A DNA stretch of 64,000 nt from Lates calcarifer. Lineage: Eukaryota; Chordata; Actinopteri; Centropomidae. Shown piece after piece: positions 52,701 to 64,000 of this stretch. A model generated the notes under the pieces. The model had not been told where the DNA came from, made no database searches, and saw only the letters and a program-made list of their open reading frames with translations. The stretch's first letter is position 1, and the number at the start of each line of letters is the position of its first letter. The stretch covers positions 11,061,132 through 11,125,131 of the forward strand of contig NC_066838.1 of assembly GCF_001640805.2 (NCBI RefSeq), read 5' to 3'. Both the position numbers and the translations under genes were made by a program.

Positions 52701-55549
52701 CTCCCTCCCCTTGTCTGCTGTCTATATTCCCCCCTTCTCTCCCCCTGCCACTCTGCTAAAACCAGGCATAACACACACAGCCTCGCGTAACATCAATCAA
52801 ATACTGAGAGCGCACCATAAAACTACACAAACATATACACTGCCATTAACTACTGTATTTGGCACTTTTTAAAATTGTTCAGCTCCGATGTACATGTAAA
52901 ATAAGAAAACTAAATTTTGAGAAAGAAAGGAAATTAAACAAATTATCAGGGAAATTAGAAGAAAGGATCCACTGTTGAGGTTCTGTTTTAAATATGAAAT
53001 AAATGTTGAAATAACATTTCTCTATTTTTGACATTTTAAAAAAGCTAAATGAAACATGAATTGAGGCAATTTTTTTCAACACTTAATTCAAACTAATTCA
53101 AAGAGAGTGATGGAAACTGTGTCACCAAATTCAAATGTATATGTAAGTGATAACTAAAAATCATACATGTTGGCATTTGAACAATAAATAAATCTTGAGA
53201 ATGTGAGTGTTTTTCCTCGGTTGACAAGGCGATACTAATCACCTCGTTGCTGAGAAGCACTCTTCCCTGACAAGGCTCCTTAGAACACAAGGATCCCCCA
53301 GGAGAAATCGGCATGAAAGAGGTTAAAGACAATGACTCGCATTTTTTTTCCTCCAAATGTCTCCCTGTTAAATTTATTTCAAAACTCTGTTAATCTGCTG
53401 TACACAACATTCCCATTAGCATAGCCCAGCCCCCTAATAAAAATTCCGGCTAGTTTAATTAAAAAATGTAAATTTACTGTCATCCAAGGAGCAGCAGAAA
53501 TAGGAGTGCAACAGCATATTTTATTGCTTAAGACATCAAATTGATTCAGGTTATTGCTAAATTGTGATAAAAGGTTATTGAGGGCCTTCAGACCTGGGCT
53601 TGTTTTTCTCCCTCATTTCATTCTGGTTTTGTGGAAGGCCGTAAAAGATGGAGAGGGCCACAAAGGGTTAATGAGACAACTCAGTGAGGGAGAAGGCAAT
53701 CAACATTATGACTCATAAGAGGGTAGAAAAACATTTTCCAAGCTGACGAAAAGTTTGAAATTAGGGTGTGTCACGATAACAGTTGTACTTGTTTGTTGTT
53801 ATTTTAAACCATAATGCATGACACCTTAAATAACCAGACAAAATGACTGAGCCCTCATGTCTGCCTCTCCTGTGTGTTTGTGAAACCCTGTGGTCATAGT
53901 GGTCTACTATACAGTCTCTCAGAGTTTTATTCAATAAGAAACATCATCTTCAAATTTGATTTATTTTTCATTAATACTGCCATATACAAGTTAAAGAGCA
54001 GAAAAGCCTATGTGGTGTCAGGAGTGCTGAACGGCAAGATTAGACAGCTAGAGAAAACAAATAATTGTTAAGGGGATTCAAATAAGATACAGAGACAGTA
54101 AGTAACTGGCAAATAAACGTATTAAAAATAACAGCCTGAAGCAAAGCCTGCTTGAATGAAGTTTGAATTACAGATTTTTTTTTCTAAAAATATGAAAAGA
54201 CTATAATATAGAATCATTCTGTGTATAAATATTTTTTGAGGATCATTTCTATAATTTAAAACACTACATCATCTATATCATATTAAAAATAACAGCCTGC
54301 TCAGAAATATCCAAACAACGTTTACTAAACATTTATGTACTACACGAGTTCAAAATAAAGCGTTTCAAAAATAGGGAAAACAAGATTTATCAAAGTCAAA
54401 AGGAACCCATAATGTCTCTAAAAAAGTTGGTAATTATGGTTTAAATAATGAAATACACAGGGACTATTAATACATAAACACATGTAGAGAGGGAAGACAC
54501 TACTCAATGCATGCAAACACAAAACACACGCGTACACAGAGGACACACACACACACACACACAAAACAGAACTAAATGTGATCGGAAAATATGACCTATT
54601 TTAACACGCACACAAAAACCTTCATACAAGTGGTGAGGAGAGTGACACTTCTAAGTATGAGGTGTAATCCAGTTACAACTGGACAAGTTTATCCTCCCAA
54701 AAGTAGGCACAGTACGACTGTTGTTAACCTGACAGTTACAGGTCTAATAAAATCAGCCCCACAGGTGCATTTGCAGAAAAACATTGATTACTGACAACAA
54801 TGTTACTGAATATTTCATATAAATACAGTTTTTTTTTGTTGTTGTTGTTATAATTTCACCTGACATGCGATACATTTGATTTATCAGAACGTTCCCTTTT
54901 TAATGTAACATACACCTGTGTACCGTAAGGACATTAATTAGAAGTACCTCGAAAGGTGTTAGCACTGCTCCTGTTCCCTTTACATGTGTGACAACATAAG
55001 CAACACAACAGTTTGTTTGCTTTGTCCCCTTGGCAACAAACCCTTAGGCCATTCAATGTGCCCTAATGGTATTGTCAGCGCCTCTGTGGGTAAAACCAAT
55101 ACTTGTATGTCTACAGTACCAAATGCTGGGTTTTTTAAAAAAACATGTAATTAAATAAAGGGACTAAACAAACAGGAAAAACACAGATGAAGAAATTTTT
55201 TTAAAAAAACAAGCCTGATTCATGTCCTAGTAGAGAAATATACTCTGACAAGAGAAAATGAAACTGGCTTTGTGAACTTTCTTCACATGTGTACTGCGTG
55301 TAACACAGCGTCATGAGTCGTGTGCTAGAGAAATGGGCAATCATATTTGATATTGCAGTCACCTTTGGGCACTGTCAAAGAGCTATAAATAAGGGTGTCG
55401 CAACACTTGGGTATACATACGCACTGGCACATAGTTTAATCATGAACAACTTCCCCTCTCTGTATATTTAGTCAGAGATAAAGGCACACCTTAAACTGTC
55501 AGCTAATAAAACATATCTGGCAAAGACAGAGAAGAAGAAGAGTACTCAC

Positions 55550-55598
55550 CATATTCAGGGAAGTCGAAGTTAAATCCTCTCAGACATGTAACTTTCAT
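55550..55598 (-). CDS. casz1: Candidate first coding exon of casz1 (55.6 kb)
   Basis: On the minus strand an ATG at 55598-55596 opens 16 codons, MKVTCLRGFNFDFPEY, plus one G. They end at an excellent donor TATG|GTGAGTAC (GT at 55549-55548). The phase is 1, exactly that of the casz1 acceptor at 12239; joining gives FPEY-A-ERSLCTETTSGK in frame. The total from this start would be 556 residues inside the window. Upstream on the minus strand, GCCTTTTTTTATCTAG| could act as an acceptor (exon from 55670), or transcription may begin nearby. A CCAAT box (55778-55774) lies about 100 bp further up. The peptide does not resemble the human MDLGT start I remember, so homology is unproven. Confidence 0.45.
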
Positions 55599-55773
55599 AA
55601 TATTACTCAACTCTGTTAGAAAGTCATTTGAATGTTGGTTGGTGGAGGGGGAAATAAAGCGGAAAAGTAACTAGATAAAAAAAGGCTTCCTTCAATCATG
55701 CACTAAACTCCTTGACATGTAATCTGTCAATAGTTTGTTGCTGAGATAATGCCGGCTGCCACGAGCGGATTTG

Positions 55774-55778
55774 ATTGG
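55774..55778 (-). promoter_or_regulatory. CCAAT box upstream of the 55.6 kb exon
   Basis: CTGCCAATCAAAT on the minus strand is an NF-Y type CCAAT context. It lies about 100 bp upstream of the 5' end proposed for the candidate exon (55670), which is a usual promoter distance. No TATA box is visible. Confidence 0.35.
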
Positions 55779-58700
55779 CAGCTTAGGGTCTGGCCCCTCC
55801 TTCCTGTGGTTTGACGGGGGGTAGGTGAAAGAAAATGTAGCCTCCCCCTTCCCTGCTCTCTCTCTCTCTCTGTGCCGCTCGCTCTCTCTGCCTCTCGTGC
55901 GCTGCCTCTGTCTCTCTCACTCTCTGCTCTGCTCCCATACACACACACACGCACAGACCAAGCTGTTGGTGATGTTGTCTGAATAGGCTGATAGGAAATT
56001 ATGGCAGAGGAACCGGAGCAGTTTTTTTTCTCCCTCCCTCAGTGGGCTGGCCTTTTCCATCTTTGTGGTCTTCTAGCCTTTCAACTCTCTTGGGGTGGAG
56101 CCTCCACTGCCTCTATTCAAATGAGGGTAGCTCAACACTTTGAAAAAAAGGTTTTGGGGAGGAAAAGATTACACGTTTATTAAAACATATTATACTTTTA
56201 TTGTGCAAGTATTTGAAGCTTTTAGAAGAATTATTCAAGTCAAATACAGTGTGACTGCCTGTAAAAGCTCCTTTTTAAACACTGACATTTTATTATTGTG
56301 TTATATAAAGTACAGCTACAGTAAGTGAAAGGATATTTTGACAATCATGTAAGCCAAGTCACCAAACTATTAAATCATTACTGAATGTCATACATAAAGG
56401 GACACAACTATATTAAGTACAGTTCAAGCTGGATACAATATAAATATTTGACGAAAATATTAAAGCCAATCCAATACTTTAGCTTGAAGCGAATACCTCT
56501 TTCACTTCTCTCACAAAACAGGAATCCTCTCTATGTCACCGCTGTGCAGTATACTTTCTTTGCCTCTCTCCCTCGGAGCACTCTCTTTCTCCTTCCCTCC
56601 CTCTGATAAGCTATCGGTTTTCATTGTAATTTCGTGTGAAATGATAAACGACAGCCGTTACCAGGTGACAATGAATACTTTATAAGACAAACCCCTTATT
56701 TGCCTGGCAGTTTCTTCCGCAGTGGCATGCAAAGTGCCTCCTGACCATTTGTGCATATTGCCCATATACTGTAAACATGGCTCCATGTCAAGAATGTGGA
56801 ATTTACAAAGTGACACAAAAAAACTAAAAGGTCTAAACTTTCAAAGGTCACTGGGTATTCCTGTTTTCGACTGCAGTTTTATTTTGAATAAAGGTGGTGT
56901 GTAACTAACATTTAATGGTTATAGAAAGAGGAAATGAACAACTTTATGGCTGTGAACCATAATGCAGTGATACATAGCCCTGGCTTCAGTTCCTGACTGC
57001 TGTCAGCAAAGTCCAAAGTATGTACATAAAACAGGTTTTGGTTGATTCTGAAATTATGATGACTCATCCTGGTTAATAATGGAAAAAAACAGCTTTGTCT
57101 CCTCCTTCCTAACCCACATAAAAGAAAATGCCTTTTAAAGAGTTTCTATCGAAAGGTCCCACCCTTGATTTAACATTGTACTGTAAATACTACTTCAGTT
57201 TTTCTTAGCCATGATAAAAAATCTACTCGTTTTTGCTGTTCATGACCTGACTTGGCAACTGTTGCAAAGGTGTTGCGTTAAAATAATGAATAGGACCACT
57301 CCAAATGTCAGTCCTATTCATAATTATATTATGTGTAGTGAATTAGAGAGACCTGGTGAGCTCCGACACACGTGGATCTTTACTGAACAAACTTGAGGCT
57401 AAAAACTCTCTGTCCGCAGTGGTAACATGCTTATGAATCTCTGTTATTTACTGTAATATTGTGAAATAAGCATGAAATCAATAAAGCTGCTCTAAATTGG
57501 GATTGTATAATAGTCACTAGAAGATCCCTAATGATCACAGAGATCAGTGTATTTATAAAATTTCAAGGTGGTAATATCTAGTTAACAGCTTAATACCAAC
57601 CGCAGTCATACGACATGTGGTGTATGTAAATTATTAGAATTTTTTCTATTAAAAAATAAAATGATTGTGTGTGAAAACAGTGTTATGCTTTCTTCCTTAT
57701 AGCTACAACAAAACTACTACAATATCTCTAAACTTGATATTGTAGAACGTTTTGGTTTGCAGGGTGAATTTTATTCATGTAACAATGTCCACAGGAGGGA
57801 GGGTTTGTTGTCCATGCATTACAGCCCTCTGGCCCTCGAGCTGCCATCTTTGGGGGCGAAACCATTACTTTTCAAAAGGAGCTGTGGGGCTTTTCGTTTG
57901 ATGTGGTCTGAGGGTATTGTATGGTGCATGCGGGAGAATGTTGAGGGCAAGGTGGAGTGTGTATGCGTGTGAGCGTGTGTGCGCGCTGCTGTGCGTGTGA
58001 CATGGCAGGGGTACATCAGTCAAAGGGCCGCCGGGCCAGACGTTTGGCTGCCCCTGACAGTGCACTCCAGGAGGGGCTGGTCTGGTGCAGGGCCCACTCC
58101 GAGTCCTCCATTCCCCAGGACAAAAGCCAGGGCCCAGTTGAAAGATGTGAATTCAGTGCCTTTTGTGCCCAAAGCCCAGAGACATGCCGAGTGAGAAATC
58201 TGACCTTTGCCGAGAGTCAGATTGTGTTTTTGAACCCCTCTTGCTGTCTCTGGCAGTTCAGGGCAAAGAGTGAGCGGGCGAATGGGGAGGAGATGGAGTG
58301 GGTGATAGTTGGCGTGGGGTGGAGGTCTGTCCTAACTGGTGGAGTGTACAGGTGGGGGTGGGGGTAGGGGTAGCGGAGCGGAGTTTACACAGGAGAAGCG
58401 GCATGAAGCACTTCCGCTACATCTAACTTTAAACACAACAAATTAAAATAGTTTGTGTTTTCCAGCAGACAATGGATCAAGTTTATTCTTGATATTCACT
58501 GTCATGTTGTTGTTAAATTGGCAGGAAATTGAACGTGTAAACGCTTAATTCTGAAGCAGGGGCTTTTAAAGTGGGATTCAACAAGAGTTCACCCTGGTGT
58601 TATTCGAGGTTGTCTGTGATGTGGGATATTATTCCCTCTCACGTCTGTTTATATTGCATTATATATTTATTTTTAAGCAGAGAAGGAGCTGAATATTAAA

Positions 58701-59079
58701 CTTACACACAAATATAGCCAGAACAATGATGATGGTAATACACCACTTCTTGATGATCATCATTTGCATTACTCATGACAATGATTCTTCAGAATCTCAT
58801 TTGATTTTCATAATTGCTGTATAGCTGTATATATAGCTACATACATGCACTGTGAAAACCACACAACAAAATCCCACACTTGAAAGCAATTAACATGGAG
58901 TCTGTATGAGGTAAAAAGGTATATTTGTATGTCAGCATGCTGCAATGTCTTTCTTTTATTTGTAGACTGTTTATGATATCACATGAATTATGATATAGCA
59001 TGTTGCTTGGCGGCAGTGTGCTGAGAGCAGAGATTTTGTAGATAGAATAGGCCTATGTTTTTGAGTCATACATTTTTCT

Positions 59080-59660
59080 TGACACTGCTTTCATCCCCCG
59101 GCCGTAATCATCATATCTCCCCCATTGCTCTCCCGGATGCAGACATCCATAATGCAATCTTCCTAATTTTGATCCCTCGCAATCTGGTTTTTAAAAGGGA
59201 GGGGAAAAAAGGGACATATTTCTGAAGGCTCGCTCTGTAATCATTTTAGACAGATAGCCTTTCCCATCGCAGATGAGCAAATATTTGTAAACCAGCTATC
59301 TAATGGAAAATTATAGTGAAATTAGAGTGAAATTCATGACAGTGAAATCCGATTATCTGTAATTCTATTATGCCATCTTAGCCCACACAGCATATTTTTG
59401 TAGAGTTTTTTCCATAAATACCTATGCCAGGGGTCCTGCTAATCAAATAAAATTGAAATTCATCTTCCCATTAAATTCAATTAGCTGCAATTTCTAAAGC
59501 CTAACAAAGATTTTAATTACTAAATTATAAAATTCTCCCTAGCCAAATTGGGGAGAGAAAAAGTGCATCCCCTGCATCTGAAAAACAAACCCATGAAAGG
59601 AAATTGTTGATCAAAAAAGATATCCAGGGGAAAATAACATTAGGGAGAGCACTGGGGCCC
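59080..59660. promoter_or_regulatory. Candidate conserved enhancer (dense homeodomain cores)
   Basis: About 580 bp of complex AT-rich DNA without simple repeats. It contains CCTAATTTTGATC, GTAATCATTTT, CGATTATCTGTAATTC, GCTAATCAAAT, TTCAATTAGCTGC and TTTTAATTACTAAATT. The inverted arms AATTGAA and TTCAATT surround the central part. It has the look of a deeply conserved vertebrate element upstream of a developmental regulator. Conservation was not tested. Confidence 0.4.
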
Positions 59661-62600
59661 TTATTCAGCGAGTCTGGGTGGGGAGTGACGTGTGCCAAGC
59701 GCTAGGCTCCTGGGCCGGAGGAAATGAACTTAGCTGAGGTTCTCTCTGTCTCTAAATGTCTGCCCTCAGAGTTATTATGCTGTAATTGACTAATTGACAC
59801 CTTAATTTCATTTATGGGGCTCCTGTGTTCATAAAGCAACCTCTGGGTGGGGCAGTGGTCTTGAGCGGAAGCAAGGAAGTCAACATCCAGGACACCAGGT
59901 AGGGCCTTAGGCCTTCAGATCTGTTCACGGCAGATGACGATTATGCATTTGATAATGAAATGGTCAGGAAGAACATACTGACTTAGCAGAGGCTTAAGAA
60001 GCATCTTACTCGTATGTTTAAATCCCTCTGATGCATGTTGATGGGCTATAATCATGCAAGTCCAGTCTTACAATCTGTCACTGCAGACACAAATGACCTC
60101 CATGAGGGTCAAAGGAGTTTATTTTTAGGAAGTAACGTTTTTAAACTGTCAAATGGGGATTCAAACGATGTTTTTGGCCTCTTTGACTTCACAGGTGACC
60201 GTGGTTGCATGTTGTATTGTTGCATTACGGCTCTGTCTCAGCTGAGGTGTGGGTGCAACTGAAGCCAGCCATTACAGCTGGTAACGTTTAGTTGGGAGCA
60301 CACTGCTAATAGGACAGCTCTGGGGTCTCAGGTCAGCCACCAGGTCTATTTCCCAGCCACCCCCTGCTCCTCACCAGTGGGCCACTAAAATAACAGCTCA
60401 GCACCCTCTGCAGACTACAAAGCTCCATCTGAAAAGGCACCTGCTGCTGTTATTCACTTTAGCCCCTTTGGCAGCTCACTCTGTCTGTTTAAAGGACACG
60501 TAGAAGAGAAAGACTGACTGGGAAATGATGAATTATTTAAGTATGATGTCTAATTGTTTCAAGGCAGACATCTTGTTTCTGGAAGGTAAAGGCTTGAGGG
60601 GTGGGTGTACGTGTGGGTGGGGGGACTCTTTGTGAAGAGGTCTGTCTACTGTGTAATGCAGGCAGTCTCGTACTTGAAGTGGCTGGGTAAATATGACCAA
60701 ACTGAAACTTTAATCTGCTTTTTCCACACCCAAGCTGGCTGGGTATTAAAGATAATCTTTTTTGTGTGTCATATGGTGGGAGATATAGATGGAGCTAATT
60801 TTTTAGAGACAAATCTGATATTTGTCAACTGGTTGAAAAAAACCTGGGGATTTTCTCCTAATCCTCCCTTGGATGTGAAGGCGCGTTAACAGCAAAATGC
60901 AGATGGTGTTCTGTGCACGGAGAGTACCCAGCACTCAGCGCAGTGCATACGGAAAGGCGCACGCTAGCCTCGCTAGGGCTCAACACAACCTGCAGATAGC
61001 GAACCCAACCCCCCCACATTCAATTAACAAGCCACTTGTGAAAGCGGAGGCATATTAGTTTATTCCAAAGCGCAAACTTTGCAAAATACATTTCTTGCTT
61101 GTTTCTCTTTACTTTTTGTTTCCTTGCTGACATAACATCCTTACTTCTAGGCTGTGTTCATCAAATATTCAGTTCCAACTCAATTCCAATAAGGAAAAGA
61201 AAACAAATTATAAATAAAATGGAGGCATAAATCTTTCAGGATCCTAATTCTAACTTTCCCTTGGAGTGTTTCTGTCTTTATTTTGTCACATTAAGCAGTT
61301 TTTCTTTCCGTTCCCACTGCTAGGCGTGGCTGATTTTACACTGGTGGAAAGAGCCTTTTATTCTTCTGCTCTCTTGTTTTGGAACACTGTGCATTTTGTG
61401 GTGTCACTTCTTTTATGCACAATTATCACTTGTGTAACTTCTGGTTTTGTTTTTATGAGAGATAGAACAATAAAACGTATGTGATGTTCTTTTTTTGGTT
61501 GCAGTTGGGACTGTTGTAAGCCTGCACTGCGCCCTGTCAAGTTATAGCAACAGTATGACTACAACCAGTTGCCACAGTGATGCAAAGCTGTCCCGTCTGC
61601 CTTATCTTATCCACTGTTTTGAGAAGATATTTGCTCTGGTCATTTTAGCACCAGAATGCAATGTGGCAGAGCACTTTGGATGCATTCCTAAACTGCTTTG
61701 TAGCTCTGCATTACATTTGACATTGTATTGATAGTCATTCTGCAGTGTTACACAGACATCAGGTGGAACATATTTTGTACCACATCCTATAAAAAAAAGA
61801 GTAAACAATTCAGAAAAAGTACCTCAGAGGAAAATATGGTGTATGCATTGAAATACAGGAGACCTCATTATTGTGTAGATGGGTTTAAGGGTGCGTACTT
61901 CTAAACCAATTATTGAATATATAGCTACGAGTACTAAGGTTGACAGTATGGGACAAAGCAGATTAATGTCAAGAGGACAGGGAAGACGCTGACTGCATAA
62001 AACCTACAATAGGTGCAGAGGGACAAACTGTGAGACCTGCAAACTCCAGATAAACTGAACTTATTTACCTCCACTTACACCCTCACAGTATCTCTTATAG
62101 TCACGTTAAGAACAATGGTCTGTTACTAAGAAAAAATTAAAGAAACAATCATAAATAAAACCATCATTTTGTAGCTCTTGTTTCTTTATTTATCATGCGA
62201 GTCCATTTTAAGTTTGCAGAACAGAACTTTCAACATAGAAATGCAACAGGCAAGGAAGCTATATCTCTATGGTCTATGGTGTGTGTATTTGTTCTACACA
62301 AGATAAAGCTGACTTCTATTGATCAGTCCTGCTACAGAAAAAAGTAGACATTATATGCGCTATGAAATTCAGCATTTTTTTAACCTTCAGCAATGCTTGT
62401 CATTCGCTTGTTAAATAAATATATAAATATACAGCATGAGGAAGAGAAGGGGGGAAAAAAATCGCTAAAGCTCTTTTGCTGTAATTGGCTGAATAGCAAG
62501 GGCAGCAGAAAATTTACAGGCAGACAACAGTGTGAAGGGGACTCGGTCACAGTGCAAAACTAAGCCCTCAGCACCAGCAAGGGAGTAAGCAAGCCAGAGC

Positions 62601-62814
62601 AGGCAAGCAAGCGTCTAGGTGCCTGTCTGGCATATCTTAACTAGCGTGAGGCACTTGTGTCTCCCTAGCTTTGGCAGTAAGCTGCAGATCACAGTCCATT
62701 TTCTGGACAAGTTAAGTAAATAACCCAAGCAAGCATGCAGAAGACAGTGACAGGGAGAGAGAAATCCCCCAAAGTCACAGTGGTGACACTCTACTAAATC
62801 CAATCAAACTGAGG

Positions 62815-62829
62815 AGGGAGAGGGAGAGG

Positions 62830-62863
<34 letters not shown>

Positions 62864-62868
62864 GAGAC
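62815..62868. repeat. (GA)n / GGGAGA repeat
   Basis: GAGGGA hexamer units pass into a pure GA run. Confidence 0.93.
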
Positions 62869-64000
62869 GGAAGACAGGAGGAAGATATCCTCTTTGCTGC
62901 CTGTGTGTGTCCAACAGCATTGATGCAATAACACCTCATTCAGTGTTTAGCCCTTCTCAAAGGACAGGCAGGGATAACACTTTAAACCCTGTGGCTTTAT
63001 CTCCTGCAGATTTTCCATAAAATGCCAAGCCAGGGAGCCGGGGCCATGTGACTACCATGTAGGTCAGGGCAGATGGGGGGTAGGAGAGTGTGGGAGGTGA
63101 CGGGGAAAAGAGTGGGGGAGGATGGGAGTTTTCTAATGGAACTGTTGAAAATAGCAAGCGGTAACCAGATTAGATCAATTAAGATTCTGCGTGTAGCCGT
63201 GGCTGAACAGAGCAAGACTGAGAATTCAAACGTGAAGACAGAGAGACGGGTATCAAAATACAAAGCAGAAGAAAAATTCTGCCCACAGTGTCCACTTTTT
63301 GTTAGATGTGAAGTTTGCAGGTTCTAGAGACTGTTTTTACACATTCTGTATTGCATCTATTGTGTTTTTTTAACTTCTCCTCAGACCTTTGCGGCAAGTT
63401 AATAATCATTTAATATTTGAGAAGAGGCGCCACATGGAAAGAATAATGTTAAGACACAGGACTCCCAAGTGTCAGTTAATAAAAAAAAACTAGGCTGCAT
63501 CAAAGACATTGAGTCCCTGAGTAAAATATCTCTACCTACAGTTGAGATATGGCTATACAACTTGTGGATCCCAAAACTGCACAGTCAACACCATGTTTGA
63601 CAACATAGTGAAGCACATGTAAGTCTAACTGTTAAGAGTCTTCCAGTGGGCGCATATTTTCTGCTGGAGCAGCTGACCAGCTTAAAGCTGTTTTGTGGTA
63701 AGCCATATTTTTGAATTTGAAAAGTCTTAATTAACTCAGAATATATAGCAACTTTCTCTTCCCCATGATAGTCAATAATTAGACGGCTTTGTGTGACCCA
63801 TGAACTCAAATATATTTCTGAAGATTTATGATTTGTTAGATCTGTGGGTAAAGTCTATCTCTGTGCAACCAGCCAGTGATAATGGAAATTACTGGGTGAT
63901 CATTGAACATAACTAGATCGGTTACGTAACCTACCTGCTACCTGATTTTCGATTTTACATGCAGTATTTTTTGTGAACACTGTGTGCGTGATAACCCTTG

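Larger units (their letters stand above)
26690..55549 (-). other. casz1: casz1 5' intron (distal part) / regulatory non-coding DNA
   Basis: These 29 kb contain no recognised coding exon. They are made of microsatellites (CA at 27029, 27344 and 29222; GA at 31324; TG at 35130 and 44343; CA at 50236 and 52637), a 33-nt T run at 31868, a 25-nt A run at 52472, and many enhancer-like AT-rich segments. Longer open frames here (for example 26641-27249) are artefacts of dinucleotide repeats. If the 55.6 kb exon is a casz1 first exon, all of this is intronic. Confidence 0.6.
55671..64000. other. Upstream non-coding DNA (casz1 5' flank or further 5' intron)
   Basis: No recognisable coding exon on either strand. 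It holds pyrimidine-rich low-complexity DNA near 55850-55930, a non-repetitive G-rich segment at 57730-58380, a strong enhancer-like AT-rich block at 59080-59660, and a GA microsatellite at 62815-62868. Open frames of 60-136 codons here lack domains. Confidence 0.6.

Noticed and set aside
57957..58367. 136-codon plus-strand frame
   Set aside because: Starts in a TGTGCG-rich stretch, ends in GGGTGG repeats, no recognisable domain and no clear splice or promoter context.
60397..60412. TCAGCACC resembling a REST/RE1 half-site
   Set aside because: The second half of the RE1 consensus does not match.

Overview
The window looks like intronic and upstream DNA of a vertebrate nuclear genome, most likely a ray-finned (percomorph-type) fish. 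It is rich in CA/TG and GA/CT microsatellites and is mostly non-coding. It carries a MITE-like repeat of a type common in teleosts, and its only clear coding blocks are spliced exons with vertebrate consensus junctions.

One protein-coding gene can be identified firmly: casz1 (zinc finger protein castor homolog 1), on the minus strand and entering from the right. Four coding exons are certain from protein similarity plus exactly matching splice phases: 12239-11679 (N-terminal KRKGGLKLNA segment), 5915-5015 (large exon with four SKYD-type motifs), 2929-2864 (66-bp exon), and 138-48 (first half of the first castor zinc finger). The phases chain as 1, 2, 2, 0. The remaining zinc-finger exons lie beyond the left edge. 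From the MAAKRKGG methionine the window encodes 525 residues.

The exon at 12239 is preceded by a phase-1 acceptor, and its reading frame continues upstream of the internal ATG with similarity to the remembered human N-terminus. Translation therefore probably starts in an upstream exon. Two candidate first coding exons on the minus strand end in good donors with the required phase 1: one at 55.55-55.67 kb and one at 26.61-26.69 kb. They would represent alternative promoters about 29 kb apart.

From 12.2 to 64 kb no other protein-coding gene is recognised. The DNA appears to be casz1 5' introns and upstream regulatory sequence. AT-rich, homeodomain-core-rich blocks that resemble conserved non-coding elements alternate with microsatellites. 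Items worth following up are two RFX-type X-boxes, a plus-strand TATA box leading to a small ORF (15.67 kb), a plus-strand exon-like open block with both splice signals (22.39-22.82 kb), and a microsatellite pair flanking the 26.6 kb exon that could fold back in the transcript. No new enzymatic or defence-type system was found.
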